This document shows positions 8,069 to 16,092 of a stretch of 23,474 bases of DNA, piece by piece. The stretch spans positions 1 to 23,474 of the forward strand of contig CANGEZ010000007.1 in the NCBI GenBank assembly GCA_947452875.1, in the 5' to 3' direction. The position numbers and the translations under genes are program-made. This DNA comes from Chitinophagaceae bacterium. GTDB taxonomy: Bacteria > Bacteroidota > Bacteroidia > Chitinophagales > Chitinophagaceae. Below the pieces are notes generated by a model. It did no database searches and was not told the origin of the DNA. It saw only the letters and a list, made by a program, of their open reading frames with translations. Positions within the stretch are counted from its first letter, which is position 1, and every line of letters begins with the position of its first letter.

Positions 8069-8620
8069 TTGCCATTTAATCAAACCATACAGGATAAATA
8101 CAGCTCAATGACTGACGGGGCATTAAAAAAACTAGCAACAACAGAACTACATGAGCTTACTACTGAAGCGAGAGTGATATTGAAGAAAGAGATTGAAAAA
8201 AGAAAAATAGATTTATCTAATTCAGATGAGTTTCAAGAACAGCAAAACTATCTATCAATAAATTTCAATCATATAGAAAAACACATCATTCAATATATCT
8301 CCGACCAAAAATTAAAAAATGAATCTGATGCTTATATACTCGGCGGATTATTAGAACGAGGAATTGAAGAAAATACGGCTGCTGATATCATCAATTCATT
8401 TCCAAAATATCTTGAAGAAAGAAAGAACAAAATGTCTCAAATCATTTTAACAGGCACGCTACAATTGTTTTCAGGCCTTGCCATAATTGAATTGCCATTG
8501 AGGAAAGAAACGCAGTTGGCTGTGATTATTATTGGCTACTCTTTATTAATTTTAGGTGCATTTAGGGTTTTTCATGGCATGATGAATAAAAGGAAAATCA
8601 CAAAAATGTTGAAGCTTTAA
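8069..8620 (+). CDS. Small membrane protein with N-terminal helical motif, unknown function
   Basis: The 183-residue product reads from a TTG at 8069; an in-frame stop at 8057 limits the start. The first ATG is at 8108 (codon 14). I prefer the TTG, with doubt, because the helical motif KYSSMTDGALKKLATTELHE...LTTEARVILKKEIEKRKI, of a type seen in Bacteroidota proteins, begins before the ATG. The middle (about residues 60-125) is helical and charged; two membrane helices lie at about 127-142 and 148-168, followed by a basic tail (MMNKRKITKMLK). Function is unknown. Its stop is one base from the converging DUF1501 gene, with no terminator between. Confidence 0.65.
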   Translation: MPFNQTIQDKYSSMTDGALKKLATTELHELTTEARVILKKEIEKRKIDLSNSDEFQEQQNYLSINFNHIEKHIIQYISDQKLKNESDAYILGGLLERGIEENTAADIINSFPKYLEERKNKMSQIILTGTLQLFSGLAIIELPLRKETQLAVIIIGYSLLILGAFRVFHGMMNKRKITKMLKL

Positions 8621-8621
8621 A

Positions 8622-9893
8622 TCAAGCCAACTTTACAATATTCAGATAATTACCATTCCAACCCGGAAATAAATTATCATCCTTTTTTAGCATTAAATGT
8701 TTTGTAGCCACTTCACTAAAAACGGCTCTAAAATCAGTAGTTACAGCCAAATCCCTCCCATCTTCAAGGTTTTCAATAGCTAGAGGTTTGATATCACCAA
8801 AAACAGTTCCTCCATTTAAATGATTGCCAATGATAAAATTACATGACGCTCTTCCATGGTCTGTGCCACCGCTTCCATTTTGCTTAACTGTCCTGCCAAA
8901 TTCTGTCATAGTCATTATGGTTACTTCATCCTGATAAGCGGTTCCCAAATCGTTCCAAAACGCCGCAATGCTATTGGCCAGATCTGCTGCATTTCTGGCA
9001 AATGGTCCTCTTTCTGTACCTTGGTTGTAATGAGTATCCCACCCTGTTGATTCTGCGAATCCTATTTCCATACCTACGTCTGATTTTATTAATTGAGCCA
9101 GCTGTTTCATGGCATTACCCAAATTTGTTTTAGGGTATTCAACGCCGTTAGCAGGTGTATATTTTTTTACATCAATTCCAGACAACATATTTACAGCCTC
9201 AAAAGTTTCTTTTCCTGCCTCATGAAATAATCCATTTGTCGTCTGATCATATAAATCTTCAAAACTTTTTGCAGTAGTATTTACATCTATTTTGTTTTTT
9301 GCAGAGCGCAATGTGAAGTCACTCAAATTGCTTATAGAAATCGTAGGATTAAGCCCATAAAAAGAACGAGGTGTTGATGGTGTTATACTTACGGCTCTTA
9401 AGGGAGTTGCTTCATGCCCCATCAAGCCAATGGCACGATTTAGCCATCCTGTTGAAGTTGATTTATAAAAAGGGGTACCTGTTTCCATATAGTCTTGTGC
9501 GTCGAAATGAGATCGTGTATTATTTGGAGAGCCAATACCATGAACAATGGACATTTGTTTGTTTTTAAATAATTGCTCAAAAGCAGCTAAAGCAGGATGC
9601 AAACCAAATCTTCCATCCAAATCAATTAATGGCGTTTCGTTGCCTTTCTGAATTGGACTCATGAAAATATTGGGTCTTGCTGCTTTTAAATATTCATCTG
9701 TGAATGGAGTCACTGCCATCAATCCATCCATGGCGCCTCGTTGAAATATACAAATCAATATTTTTTTCTTTTTATATAGTTGCGTTGATTTGTAAAATTG
9801 TGCGGCCTTGGCTACAAATGAAGGAATACCTCCTAGCCCAATACCAAAAACGGCAACGGCTCCCGATTTAATAAATGCTCTTCTGTTACTCAT
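8622..9893 (-). CDS. DUF1501 family exported protein
   Basis: The 423-residue protein starts with a twin-arginine-like signal (N3-R4-R5-A-F-I-K9, then a hydrophobic AVAVFGIGLGG stretch ending near AKA), so it is probably exported folded by Tat. The body matches DUF1501, a family related to the alkaline phosphatase/sulfatase fold: early FQRGAMDGL, then RSHFDAQDYMETG, ESTGWDTHYNQG, MTEFGRTVKQNGSGGTDHGR (conserved Asp/His/Glu that could bind metal), and a C-terminal LFPGWNG. The biochemical role of the family is unknown. It is the second gene of a pair with DUF1800, starting nine bases after that gene's stop, an arrangement common across Bacteroidota and Planctomycetes. Confidence 0.92.
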   Translation of the reverse strand: MSNRRAFIKSGAVAVFGIGLGGIPSFVAKAAQFYKSTQLYKKKKILICIFQRGAMDGLMAVTPFTDEYLKAARPNIFMSPIQKGNETPLIDLDGRFGLHPALAAFEQLFKNKQMSIVHGIGSPNNTRSHFDAQDYMETGTPFYKSTSTGWLNRAIGLMGHEATPLRAVSITPSTPRSFYGLNPTISISNLSDFTLRSAKNKIDVNTTAKSFEDLYDQTTNGLFHEAGKETFEAVNMLSGIDVKKYTPANGVEYPKTNLGNAMKQLAQLIKSDVGMEIGFAESTGWDTHYNQGTERGPFARNAADLANSIAAFWNDLGTAYQDEVTIMTMTEFGRTVKQNGSGGTDHGRASCNFIIGNHLNGGTVFGDIKPLAIENLEDGRDLAVTTDFRAVFSEVATKHLMLKKDDNLFPGWNGNYLNIVKLA

Positions 9894-9902
9894 TTTTTAT
9901 TT

Positions 9903-11867
9903 TTATCTTCTTTGAAATTCTGGTGAACCAATGATGATACCTACAACCTGTGCCAGCATCTTTTTCACACTCATATCCTGGTTTGTACTTTTCACTTCGA
10001 TTTTCTCCATTTCATCTGACAGCATCATGGTAGAATCAATATTTTGAGATGACATCATTTCGGGATTATTGTTTGTTTGTTTTGTATCAATCGCACCGAA
10101 AATTTTTTCTTTAAAGTCGGGCGTTGTCAGCAATGGGGACAAACGTTTTATTGTATTTTCCTGATTCCTTTCCGGCAATAAAATTGAAGTATAAGTTATC
10201 AATGCCGCATTTGCATTTTCTGGTTCATGGTTATTATTGAGTTGCAACAAATCACAACGAGTACCTCTGATTTGGTTGGCGGCAATATCCAATCCAAAAT
10301 TCATTCTGTTGAGTAAAGCTCCAGTATTGATCCAATATGCTGCATTATCGGGAAAACCTGTCGGCGCTTGAAAATAATAAATTTTCTGACCCATTCTTTC
10401 CATTTTTTGAAGCAATTGAAACGGGGCGATTATATCTGCATCTAATGCTCTTGTTGCACTGATCACAAATTCAAAAGGTGATTTAGTTTTTTGTCTGACT
10501 GAAGCTGTGCTCCAGAACTCCTTTGACATTACCATCGTCATCAACACCAACTTTATATCACCATCTTTTTCTCTAAAAGTTTTTGCCATTCTATCTATCA
10601 ATGATTGAGGAGGATTGTCACAAACAAAATAAGTCGCTAGTTTTCTAGAAATGAAAAAAGATGTTGAGGGATGATGTGCCAGCATGTCAATTAAAGCCAT
10701 TCCCTCACTGTAACCATTACCCGAAGGAAACGTTTTACCCAATACTATCTTTTCTTTTATATCATGTCTGTTTATAGCAAAGAAAAAATCACCTTGGTGT
10801 ACATATCCTTTTTCTGATAGTTTCTCATCTCCTATTTTTTCTATTAATTTTCTAACGCCAGGAGCATAGCCATCTTCAAAGGGATAAATGCTCCATCCAG
10901 TTAAAACCCTTGCCGCTTCTGTAACATCGTTTTGAGTGTATCCGCCATCAACACCAAGTGTATGGAGTTCCATCAATTCTCTTGCATAATTCTCGTTTAA
11001 TCCTTTGTTTCTTCTGTTGTTTTTGAGTTTTCTTATCGAAGCTTGAGATATTGAATCAGTTCCATCTATTTTACTTTCAAGGTATTTTTCAATTCTTGAA
11101 TCAGCCATTTTATTCTCGCTGTTTTCTATAGTTGCTGAACTAATAAAATTATCTAGGTAAAAAAGCATGGCCGGTGAGTGAGCCGTAGCAGATAAAAGAT
11201 CTTTAAATTTACCGGTAATATTGGGTCTGATTACATCTCTTTCATAAGCAGGTGCCAATAAATTCAATTGAGGTTTAGTTAGTGAAACATTGAAATGATT
11301 GAACCAAAAACCGGTAAGCACTTCTAATAGTTGGTTATTGGCATATCTTGCTCTGATGATTCTTTGATTCACGAATTCCCTTGTTAACTCTCCTTGTTGA
11401 TGAATATTTTTATTAGCAACATAATCCTTAAGTCTATCTTTTGCCTCATCTTTCCCAATTAAATTTATGGAGTCTTTTGGAATAACACCATCTGCAGCCG
11501 CCATTCTCAGCACTTGAATTGGCTTAGGAAACATATTACTAACTTCTTCATTGGAAAGTTTAAGAAACTGAAAGTTTGATAAATGTGCATTCAATTCATC
11601 TTCATTGTTTTTCCCTTCCAGCTGATTTAAAAACCATTTCTCAAGTCCTGTTTTTATAACCTCATCTACCATTCCTGGTGTTGCTCCATAAGTAAACCTG
11701 CTGATTAAATGAGCCGCTGCTTCTCGTTTTGAAAGACCTTGAGATTGATATGGAAATATAAACGCATCTTCTTTATCTATTTCTTTTTTTTCTGATTTGG
11801 AGATTGACCATGCAAAACTGCTAAGAACAATTAATGAAAGCAAAATCCAGTAAACAATTTTTCTCAC
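9903..11867 (-). CDS. DUF1800 family exported protein
   Basis: The 654-residue protein carries an N-terminal signal peptide (MRKIVYWILLSLIVLSSFAWS). Family signatures are AAHLISRFTYGATPG (about residues 51-65) and NENYARELMELHTLGVDGGY followed by TQNDVTEAARVLTGW in the middle. The C-terminal KMLAQVVGIIIGSPEFQRR is also typical, the PEFQ ending being characteristic. A poorly conserved, Asn/Met-rich insert lies at about 590-635. DUF1800 proteins are extracytoplasmic, of unknown activity, and usually encoded just before a DUF1501 protein as here. The promoter should lie in 11868-11989, shared with the divergent CDGSH operon, but I could not identify one on the minus strand. Confidence 0.92.
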   Translation of the reverse strand: MRKIVYWILLSLIVLSSFAWSISKSEKKEIDKEDAFIFPYQSQGLSKREAAAHLISRFTYGATPGMVDEVIKTGLEKWFLNQLEGKNNEDELNAHLSNFQFLKLSNEEVSNMFPKPIQVLRMAAADGVIPKDSINLIGKDEAKDRLKDYVANKNIHQQGELTREFVNQRIIRARYANNQLLEVLTGFWFNHFNVSLTKPQLNLLAPAYERDVIRPNITGKFKDLLSATAHSPAMLFYLDNFISSATIENSENKMADSRIEKYLESKIDGTDSISQASIRKLKNNRRNKGLNENYARELMELHTLGVDGGYTQNDVTEAARVLTGWSIYPFEDGYAPGVRKLIEKIGDEKLSEKGYVHQGDFFFAINRHDIKEKIVLGKTFPSGNGYSEGMALIDMLAHHPSTSFFISRKLATYFVCDNPPQSLIDRMAKTFREKDGDIKLVLMTMVMSKEFWSTASVRQKTKSPFEFVISATRALDADIIAPFQLLQKMERMGQKIYYFQAPTGFPDNAAYWINTGALLNRMNFGLDIAANQIRGTRCDLLQLNNNHEPENANAALITYTSILLPERNQENTIKRLSPLLTTPDFKEKIFGAIDTKQTNNNPEMMSSQNIDSTMMLSDEMEKIEVKSTNQDMSVKKMLAQVVGIIIGSPEFQRR

Positions 11868-11944
11868 CTAAATATGTATTTGGAAAATTAAGTTAAGCAG
11901 TTTTCTTTTATTTTGAGCAAAAAACAATTTTTTATTATTAATAG

Positions 11945-11972
11945 TTGCAATAGCCGAATAGTAATAATTTTG
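11945..11972 (+). promoter_or_regulatory. Candidate promoter of the CDGSH-DUF1543-rlmH operon
   Basis: TAATTTTG at 11965-11972 is an exact TANNTTTG match. TTG at 11945-11947 lies 17 bases upstream, slightly shorter than the usual spacing. The ATG at 11990 would be only about 10-14 bases from the start of transcription, so a very short leader is implied. Confidence 0.55.
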
Positions 11973-11989
11973 CCAATAAAAATAAACTT

Positions 11990-12217
11990 ATGTCTTCAAC
12001 AAAAATTACCATTAGATCAAACGGTTCCATGAAACTAGAAGGAGATTTTGAAATTGTAGATGCCGCAGGAAATAAATATGACCTTGGCGGTCGAGAAATT
12101 GTTACTCTTTGTCGTTGCGGATTATCTCAAAATATGCCTTTTTGCGATAGTTCACATAAAGATAAATTTCATCATGAGGCCGTAGCATTTGCATTACCTC
12201 CCAAAAAACAAGATTAA
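11990..12217 (+). CDS. CDGSH-type iron-sulfur protein
   Basis: The 75-residue soluble protein has the CDGSH iron-sulfur signature: C41-R-C43-G-L-S-Q-N-M-P-F-C52-D-S-S-H56. Three Cys and one His would bind a labile, redox-active [2Fe-2S] cluster. The usual Gly of CDGSH is replaced by Ser (CDSSH), which also occurs in some relatives and keeps all cluster ligands. The first 35 residues form a small beta-rich N-terminal part (NGSMKLEGDFEIVDAAGNKY) seen in bacterial homologues. Physiological function is not known; redox or Fe-S transfer roles are proposed for the family. The stop is two bases before the DUF1543 gene, so they are cotranscribed. Confidence 0.9.
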   Translation: MSSTKITIRSNGSMKLEGDFEIVDAAGNKYDLGGREIVTLCRCGLSQNMPFCDSSHKDKFHHEAVAFALPPKKQD

Positions 12218-12219
12218 TT

Positions 12220-12780
12220 ATGTCGGATAATAAATTATTCATGCTCTTATTGGGTTGCAAACCCAAAGGCAGACATACCGAGCAACACGATATTTTTTTC
12301 ACCATCGGCAAAAGGCTGAAAGACATTATCCCTGATATCAATGCCTTCTGGCCTGATGGCGGCAAAATCCATATTGATGCTTGGAGAGAGGTAAATGCGA
12401 TTGAAGGATATAAAATTTCAGTTGTTCGAAAAAAAGCGAATACTGATGAAAAAGCAACTAAATTATTTTTCCTGAATCTCGGTGGATACAAGCCCGGTGA
12501 GTTTGAAGAGTTTCATTATAAAATGATTGTTGCCGCTAAAGAAAAATCTGAAGCCATTGAACATGCGAAGGCTTCTGCATTTTATTTACATACCGGTTTC
12601 AAAGGTGCATCTTCTCATATCGATGACAAATATGGAATTGATGTGGATGATTTTTATCAAATAGAAGATATTTTGCCTGCTGCTCTTCAAAAAAAATTCA
12701 GCATTAAAATCACTGCCTCAAAAAATGCAGTAGATGACAAGATGAAACTGGGGTATACCAATTTATCTAAAATAAAATAA
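12220..12780 (+). CDS. DUF1543 domain protein
   Basis: The 186-residue soluble protein matches DUF1543 (PF07566): LFMLLLGCKPKGRHTEQHDIFF near the N-terminus, then WPDGGKIHIDAWREVN, and a second related half with LFFLNLGGYKPGEFEEFH. The two LLLGCKP/LNLGGYKP segments look like an internal duplication, typical of this family. Function is not known. It sits between the CDGSH and rlmH genes with gaps of two and six bases, so it is the middle gene of a tight operon. Confidence 0.85.
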   Translation: MSDNKLFMLLLGCKPKGRHTEQHDIFFTIGKRLKDIIPDINAFWPDGGKIHIDAWREVNAIEGYKISVVRKKANTDEKATKLFFLNLGGYKPGEFEEFHYKMIVAAKEKSEAIEHAKASAFYLHTGFKGASSHIDDKYGIDVDDFYQIEDILPAALQKKFSIKITASKNAVDDKMKLGYTNLSKIK

Positions 12781-12786
12781 TGTCTG

Positions 12787-13260
12787 ATGCGATTTCAATT
12801 CTTGTCTGTTGGTAAAGCAAATGAAAGCTATGTGGATGAAGGCATTAAAATGTTTACTAAAAGAATTACCAATTATTATCAAACCGATTGGACTATTATC
12901 GCACCGCCCAAAAATGCTGCCACCCTTTCTGATTCTGAATTGAAAAACAAAGAAGGCGAATTGATTTTACAACAGATTAAAGCCGAAGATTATCTGGTGT
13001 TGCTTGATGAAAGAGGCAAACAATTCTCAAGCGAAACTTTGGCAAATTTCATCCAACAAAGAGCCAATGAAAGTAAAAAGAATATCATCTTCTTAATCGG
13101 CGGCGCCTTCGGTGTAAGTGAAGCTGTTTTTAAAAGAGCAGATTACAAATGGAGTCTGTCTCCTCTTGTATTTCCGCATCAGTTGGTAAGATTGATTTTA
13201 GCAGAACAGATTTATAGGGCTTGTAGTATCAATAGGAATGAAAAGTATCATCATGTATAA
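12787..13260 (+). CDS. rlmH: 23S rRNA (pseudouridine1915-N3)-methyltransferase RlmH
   Basis: The 157-residue protein is a full-length SPOUT-class methyltransferase (E. coli RlmH has 155 residues). It transfers a methyl group from S-adenosylmethionine to N3 of pseudouridine 1915 in helix 69 of 23S rRNA, acting on assembled 70S ribosomes. The trefoil-knot SAM site is visible as FLIGGAFGVSEAVFKRAD, and the C-terminal active-site segment as FPHQLVRLILAEQIYRA...EKYHHV. It starts six bases after the DUF1543 gene. No terminator follows. Confidence 0.96.
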   Translation: MRFQFLSVGKANESYVDEGIKMFTKRITNYYQTDWTIIAPPKNAATLSDSELKNKEGELILQQIKAEDYLVLLDERGKQFSSETLANFIQQRANESKKNIIFLIGGAFGVSEAVFKRADYKWSLSPLVFPHQLVRLILAEQIYRACSINRNEKYHHV

Positions 13261-13334
13261 AAACGTTTGGGGTTGGGTGTTTGGCGTTATTTGTTTGTTG
13301 TTTATTGTTTGTTGCTTGTTGCTTGAGAAACATT

Positions 13335-13367
13335 TTGAACCTATTGAACTTCTTGAACCTTCGGAAC
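13335..13367. repeat. Nine-base-period TTGAAC micro-repeat
   Basis: TTGAAC occurs at 13335, 13344 and 13353, with the variant CGGAAC at 13362, exactly nine bases apart. It lies in the 149-base rlmH-rhomboid spacer, which is otherwise TTTG/TTGC-rich filler and A/T runs. A GGTGTTTGGCGTT copy (13276-13288) is shared with 15487-15499. Confidence 0.8.
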
Positions 13368-13409
13368 TCATTTTTAATTTTTAATTTTGACTTTTAAATT
13401 TCTCCAACC

Positions 13410-14063
13410 ATGGACTTTTCATCTTCTCCGATTACCATTATATTAATTGCGATTAACGTGATTGCTTTTTTAATCACAGACAGGGACGAAAGTTTGAAAG
13501 AAAAAGCCATCATGTGGCCTTATGTTGTGAAAAGAAACAATCAATATTATCGACTGATTACTTCTGGATTTTTACACGCTGATTTCATTCATCTTTTCTT
13601 CAACATGTTTACCTTGTATTTTTTCGGAAGGAATATTGAGTTGATTACTAATGAGCTTCAATTGGGTGGAACCATTACTTATTTGGGATTGTATTTTGGA
13701 GCCTTGGTCATTTCAGATTTACCTTGCTTTTTCAAATACAAAGATGTTTACAATTATAGGTCGTTAGGCGCTTCAGGCGCTGTTTCTGCAGTAGTTTTTG
13801 CGACAATCCTTTTCTCACCTTGGAGCAGTATTTATTTGTATGGTGCGATTAAAATATCGGCTGCGGTTTATGCTGTGTTGTTTGTGATTTATTGTATTTA
13901 CATGGGCAAAAAAGGGCAAGACAATATCAATCACGATGCGCATTTGTGGGGCGCCTTATTTGGACTTGTATTCATGTTAGCCATTGTCTTAATGAAAGAT
14001 CCTGAGTTACTAAAAATCATTCTTGAACAAATGAAACATCCGAGTTTATTCGGAAGAGGATAA
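13410..14063 (+). CDS. Rhomboid family intramembrane serine protease
   Basis: The 217-residue polytopic membrane protein cleaves membrane-spanning substrates within or near the bilayer. About six hydrophobic segments are visible. Rhomboid signatures are YRLITSGFLHADFIHLFFNM in the second segment, catalytic Ser122 in SLGASGA, and catalytic His178 in HDAHLWGALFG. Length and layout match the minimal six-helix bacterial form with no extra domain. Its last 18 bases overlap the 3' end of tilS on the opposite strand. The substrate cannot be predicted. Confidence 0.93.
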   Translation: MDFSSSPITIILIAINVIAFLITDRDESLKEKAIMWPYVVKRNNQYYRLITSGFLHADFIHLFFNMFTLYFFGRNIELITNELQLGGTITYLGLYFGALVISDLPCFFKYKDVYNYRSLGASGAVSAVVFATILFSPWSSIYLYGAIKISAAVYAVLFVIYCIYMGKKGQDNINHDAHLWGALFGLVFMLAIVLMKDPELLKIILEQMKHPSLFGRG

Positions 14064-15392
14064 TGTAAATTTAATAGCCGATTTTGTTGAAGGCGTAATT
14101 TTAATTCTGTCGTCGATTCTCATGCCCACAATCCAGATGATTTTTTTATCTGATTCAATTACCCAAATTTTTTCTTTGTCTGAAATAGATAATTTCTGAT
14201 CTACAAAAAAACGACTCAGCTTTTTCTTTTTCGCCATGCCTAAAGGATAAAAATAATCCCCTTGTTTCCATTTGCGGCATATCAATGGAAATTGAATTTT
14301 GTTGGCATCAGCATATCCGATAAGATGATTATTTTCAATTTTTATCGGAGCATTTATTGATTCAACTTTCAATTTTTTGTCTTCAATTTCAATTGATGTG
14401 TCAGCATTATCAATTACAATAAAAGAATTGTTTTCAGTCAACACGGGACACACAATCAACCAGTTTCTATTTCTAATTAATCGATGTGTAGCTGAAGTAA
14501 TATATTTCCCTGATTCAGAATACAACAAATGAATCGCATCTTTCATTTGTGAAGAGTTGAATCCATAAGGTTTGAGTATCTCATAAAAAACAGTCTTAAA
14601 TGCTGGTGTCTTCATCAATTTCAAAACTGGAATATGAATTTCATTTCCTTTGTTAAATAGCAAACCAGATTTCAATTTATCAAGTGCTGTATTATATAGA
14701 ATGGCTACGTCAGAAAATCGCTCAACATTCTCAATTAAGTTTTCTTCAACATGAGGAATCACTTTTTCAATTGAAGGCAACAACTCATTACGGAAATAGT
14801 TTCTGGTATATTTATCAGAAGCATTAGAAACATCCTCACGCCATAGAAGCTTGTTTTCAACAGCAAAATCAATGATGGTTTGCTTGGTCGCAAATAACAA
14901 CGGACGGGTGATTTTTCCACCAATACCGCCATTTTTGAGTTGCATTCCAGTAAGTCCATTAATGCCGGTTCCTTTGAAGAAATTCATGGCAATAGTTTCA
15001 GCATTGTCATTGGCATGATGTGCCGTTAGAATATGAGTTATGCTATTTTCTTTTGCGATTGTATTAAACCATTCATATCTTAATTGTCTCGCTGCGATTT
15101 GAATATTTGTTTTGTTTTCAGCAGCATAATTTAATGTATCAAATTTTATAGAATGATATTTCACATTGTATTTGGCAGCAGTATTTTTTACAAGCATTTC
15201 ATCTTCATCACTATCTGTTGCTCTCAACTGAAAATTGCAATGAGCGATTTCAAAATCAAATCCTGATAAATGACAAAGCTCACACAAAACAATTGAATCC
15301 ACACCACCACTAACGGCAACGAGCAACCTGTCGTTTTTTTGAAACAAGGAATGCTGTTGGATGAATTGGCTGAATTGATGTAGTAAGTTCAT
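14046..15392 (-). CDS. tilS: tRNA(Ile)-lysidine synthase TilS
   Basis: The 448-residue cytoplasmic enzyme ligates lysine to C34 of the CAU-anticodon tRNA-Ile using ATP, converting codon recognition from AUG to AUA; it is normally essential. The PP-loop S28-G-G-V-D-S33 (in LLVAVSGGVDSIVL) binds ATP. Further N-type ATP-pyrophosphatase motifs are AARQLRYEWF and ILTAHHANDNAETIAMNFFKGTG, with NYFRNELLP after. The C-terminal TilS domain (about residues 360-445) includes RKWKQGDYFYPLGMAKKKKLSRFFVDQK. The 3' end overlaps the rhomboid gene by 18 bases. Confidence 0.96.
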   Translation of the reverse strand: MNLLHQFSQFIQQHSLFQKNDRLLVAVSGGVDSIVLCELCHLSGFDFEIAHCNFQLRATDSDEDEMLVKNTAAKYNVKYHSIKFDTLNYAAENKTNIQIAARQLRYEWFNTIAKENSITHILTAHHANDNAETIAMNFFKGTGINGLTGMQLKNGGIGGKITRPLLFATKQTIIDFAVENKLLWREDVSNASDKYTRNYFRNELLPSIEKVIPHVEENLIENVERFSDVAILYNTALDKLKSGLLFNKGNEIHIPVLKLMKTPAFKTVFYEILKPYGFNSSQMKDAIHLLYSESGKYITSATHRLIRNRNWLIVCPVLTENNSFIVIDNADTSIEIEDKKLKVESINAPIKIENNHLIGYADANKIQFPLICRKWKQGDYFYPLGMAKKKKLSRFFVDQKLSISDKEKIWVIESDKKIIWIVGMRIDDRIKITPSTKSAIKFTLSSSE

Positions 15393-15457
15393 TTTTTATT
15401 GTTTGGGGGCCATAAAGACTCGAAGGCACAAAGGGACACAAAGTTTTATTTTATTTA

Positions 15458-15474
15458 GCCACGAATTCACGAAT
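15458..15474 (+). repeat. GCCACGAATTCACGAAT dispersed repeat, copy 1
   Basis: Identical 17 bases recur at 15591-15607, both preceded by a TTTATTTTATT-like tract. Inverted copies occur at 21682-21698 (one mismatch) and 21753-21769 (exact). Confidence 0.85.
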
Positions 15475-15590
15475 ATTTTTTTGTTCGGTGTTTGGCGTTT
15501 GGTGTTAACTAAACCGATATGCAAATTTCACGACGCCAACTGCCACTTCCTTATTCCTTATTTTTACTTTCTTATTATTTATTTTATTAA

Positions 15591-15607
15591 GCCACGAATT
15601 CACGAAT
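15591..15607 (+). repeat. GCCACGAATTCACGAAT dispersed repeat, copy 2
   Basis: Exact direct copy of the unit at 15458-15474. The core contains the palindrome CGAATTCACGAAT/GTGAATTCGTG-like symmetry around GAATTC. Confidence 0.85.
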
Positions 15608-15610
15608 TTT

Positions 15611-15639
15611 GATTTTTGATTTTTGATTTTTGATTTTTT
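15611..15639. repeat. GATTTTT heptamer tandem repeat
   Basis: Four consecutive GATTTTT units start at 15611, 15618, 15625 and 15632. A length-variable simple repeat is expected here. Confidence 0.85.
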
Positions 15640-15690
15640 ACTTTTGATTTATTATTCATGAGATAATGACAATTTCATATCCTCAATACC

Positions 15691-15736
15691 ACTTTTACAT
15701 TTTACATTCAATATTTTACATTTTACATTTTCCTCA
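15691..15736 (-). repeat. TGTAAAA-type repeat abutting the TPR gene stop
   Basis: Read on the minus strand, the TPR gene's TGA is followed at once by GGAAAATGTAAAA and then ATATTGAATGTAAAATG. The same order follows the stop of the VIT gene at 21532-21582, in the opposite genomic orientation. Confidence 0.75.
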
Positions 15737-16042
15737 CTCCAACTCCTCCTTCGCCATCATCAGCTCATTATAACTATGCTTGTCATTTAATCGCTTTGCC
15801 ACTTCCATGCCTTTTTCATAAGTATCCAAGGCTTCATCAATTTTTCCATTTTTTTCAAGCAGTTTGGCTTTATGGTAATATGAACCCACATAATCCGGCT
15901 CTCTTTCCAGCAATTCATTGAATTGAGCCAAAGCCTCGTCATCTTTACCAATTTTGATGTATTCCAATGCCAGGGCATGTTGTAAAAAGCTATCTTTTCC
16001 ACCAATGCTCAACATTTCAATTATTTTTTCTATCCTACTCAT
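15734..16042 (-). CDS. Small tetratricopeptide-repeat protein
   Basis: The 102-residue soluble protein consists of tandem TPR helices: about residues 17-50 (FLQHALALEYIKIGKDDEALAQF) and 51-84 (PDYVGSYYHKAKLLEKNGKIDEALDTYEKG), with a helical cap to the end (AMAKEELE-like, Glu-rich). It has no signal peptide. TPRs mediate protein-protein contacts; no partner can be named. It is divergent from etfB. The TGTAAAA-type dispersed repeat starts directly at its stop codon. Confidence 0.85.
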   Translation of the reverse strand: MSRIEKIIEMLSIGGKDSFLQHALALEYIKIGKDDEALAQFNELLEREPDYVGSYYHKAKLLEKNGKIDEALDTYEKGMEVAKRLNDKHSYNELMMAKEELE

Positions 16043-16050
16043 AACATTGC

Positions 16051-16081
16051 TTTGTTTAACAGGCCAATGGAATTATATTTG
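16051..16081 (+). promoter_or_regulatory. Strong Bacteroidota sigma-A promoter of etfBA
   Basis: TTTG at 16051-16054, a 19-base spacer, and TATATTTG at 16074-16081 fit the Bacteroidota consensus TTTG-N19-TANNTTTG without mismatch. Transcription should start near 16086-16088, about 50 bases before the etfB ATG. Confidence 0.8.
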
Positions 16082-16092
16082 CACCCTGAAAT

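Larger units (their letters stand above)
15393..15733. other. Repeat-filled intergenic region upstream of tilS
   Basis: This 341-base spacer is built almost entirely of short dispersed repeats: an ACTCGAAGGCACAAAGG-type element (15418 onward), two GCCACGAATTCACGAAT copies, a GGTGTTTGGCGTT element (15487-15499), GATTTTT tandem units and TGTAAAA-type repeats. No gene, exact promoter or terminator was found, though the tilS promoter should lie here. Confidence 0.7.

Noticed and set aside
13376..13412. Shared ACTTTTAAATTT...CAACCATG start context of the rhomboid and rocD genes as a regulatory motif
   Set aside because: Both lie in low-complexity TTTTTA/ACTTTT filler, so the similarity (13390-13412 versus 19568-19588) is likely compositional or repeat-derived, not an operator.
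15611..15733. CRISPR-like array from the regular GATTTTT and TGTAAAA repeats
   Set aside because: Units are 7-10 bases with no spacers and no cas genes are nearby; this is simple-sequence filler.
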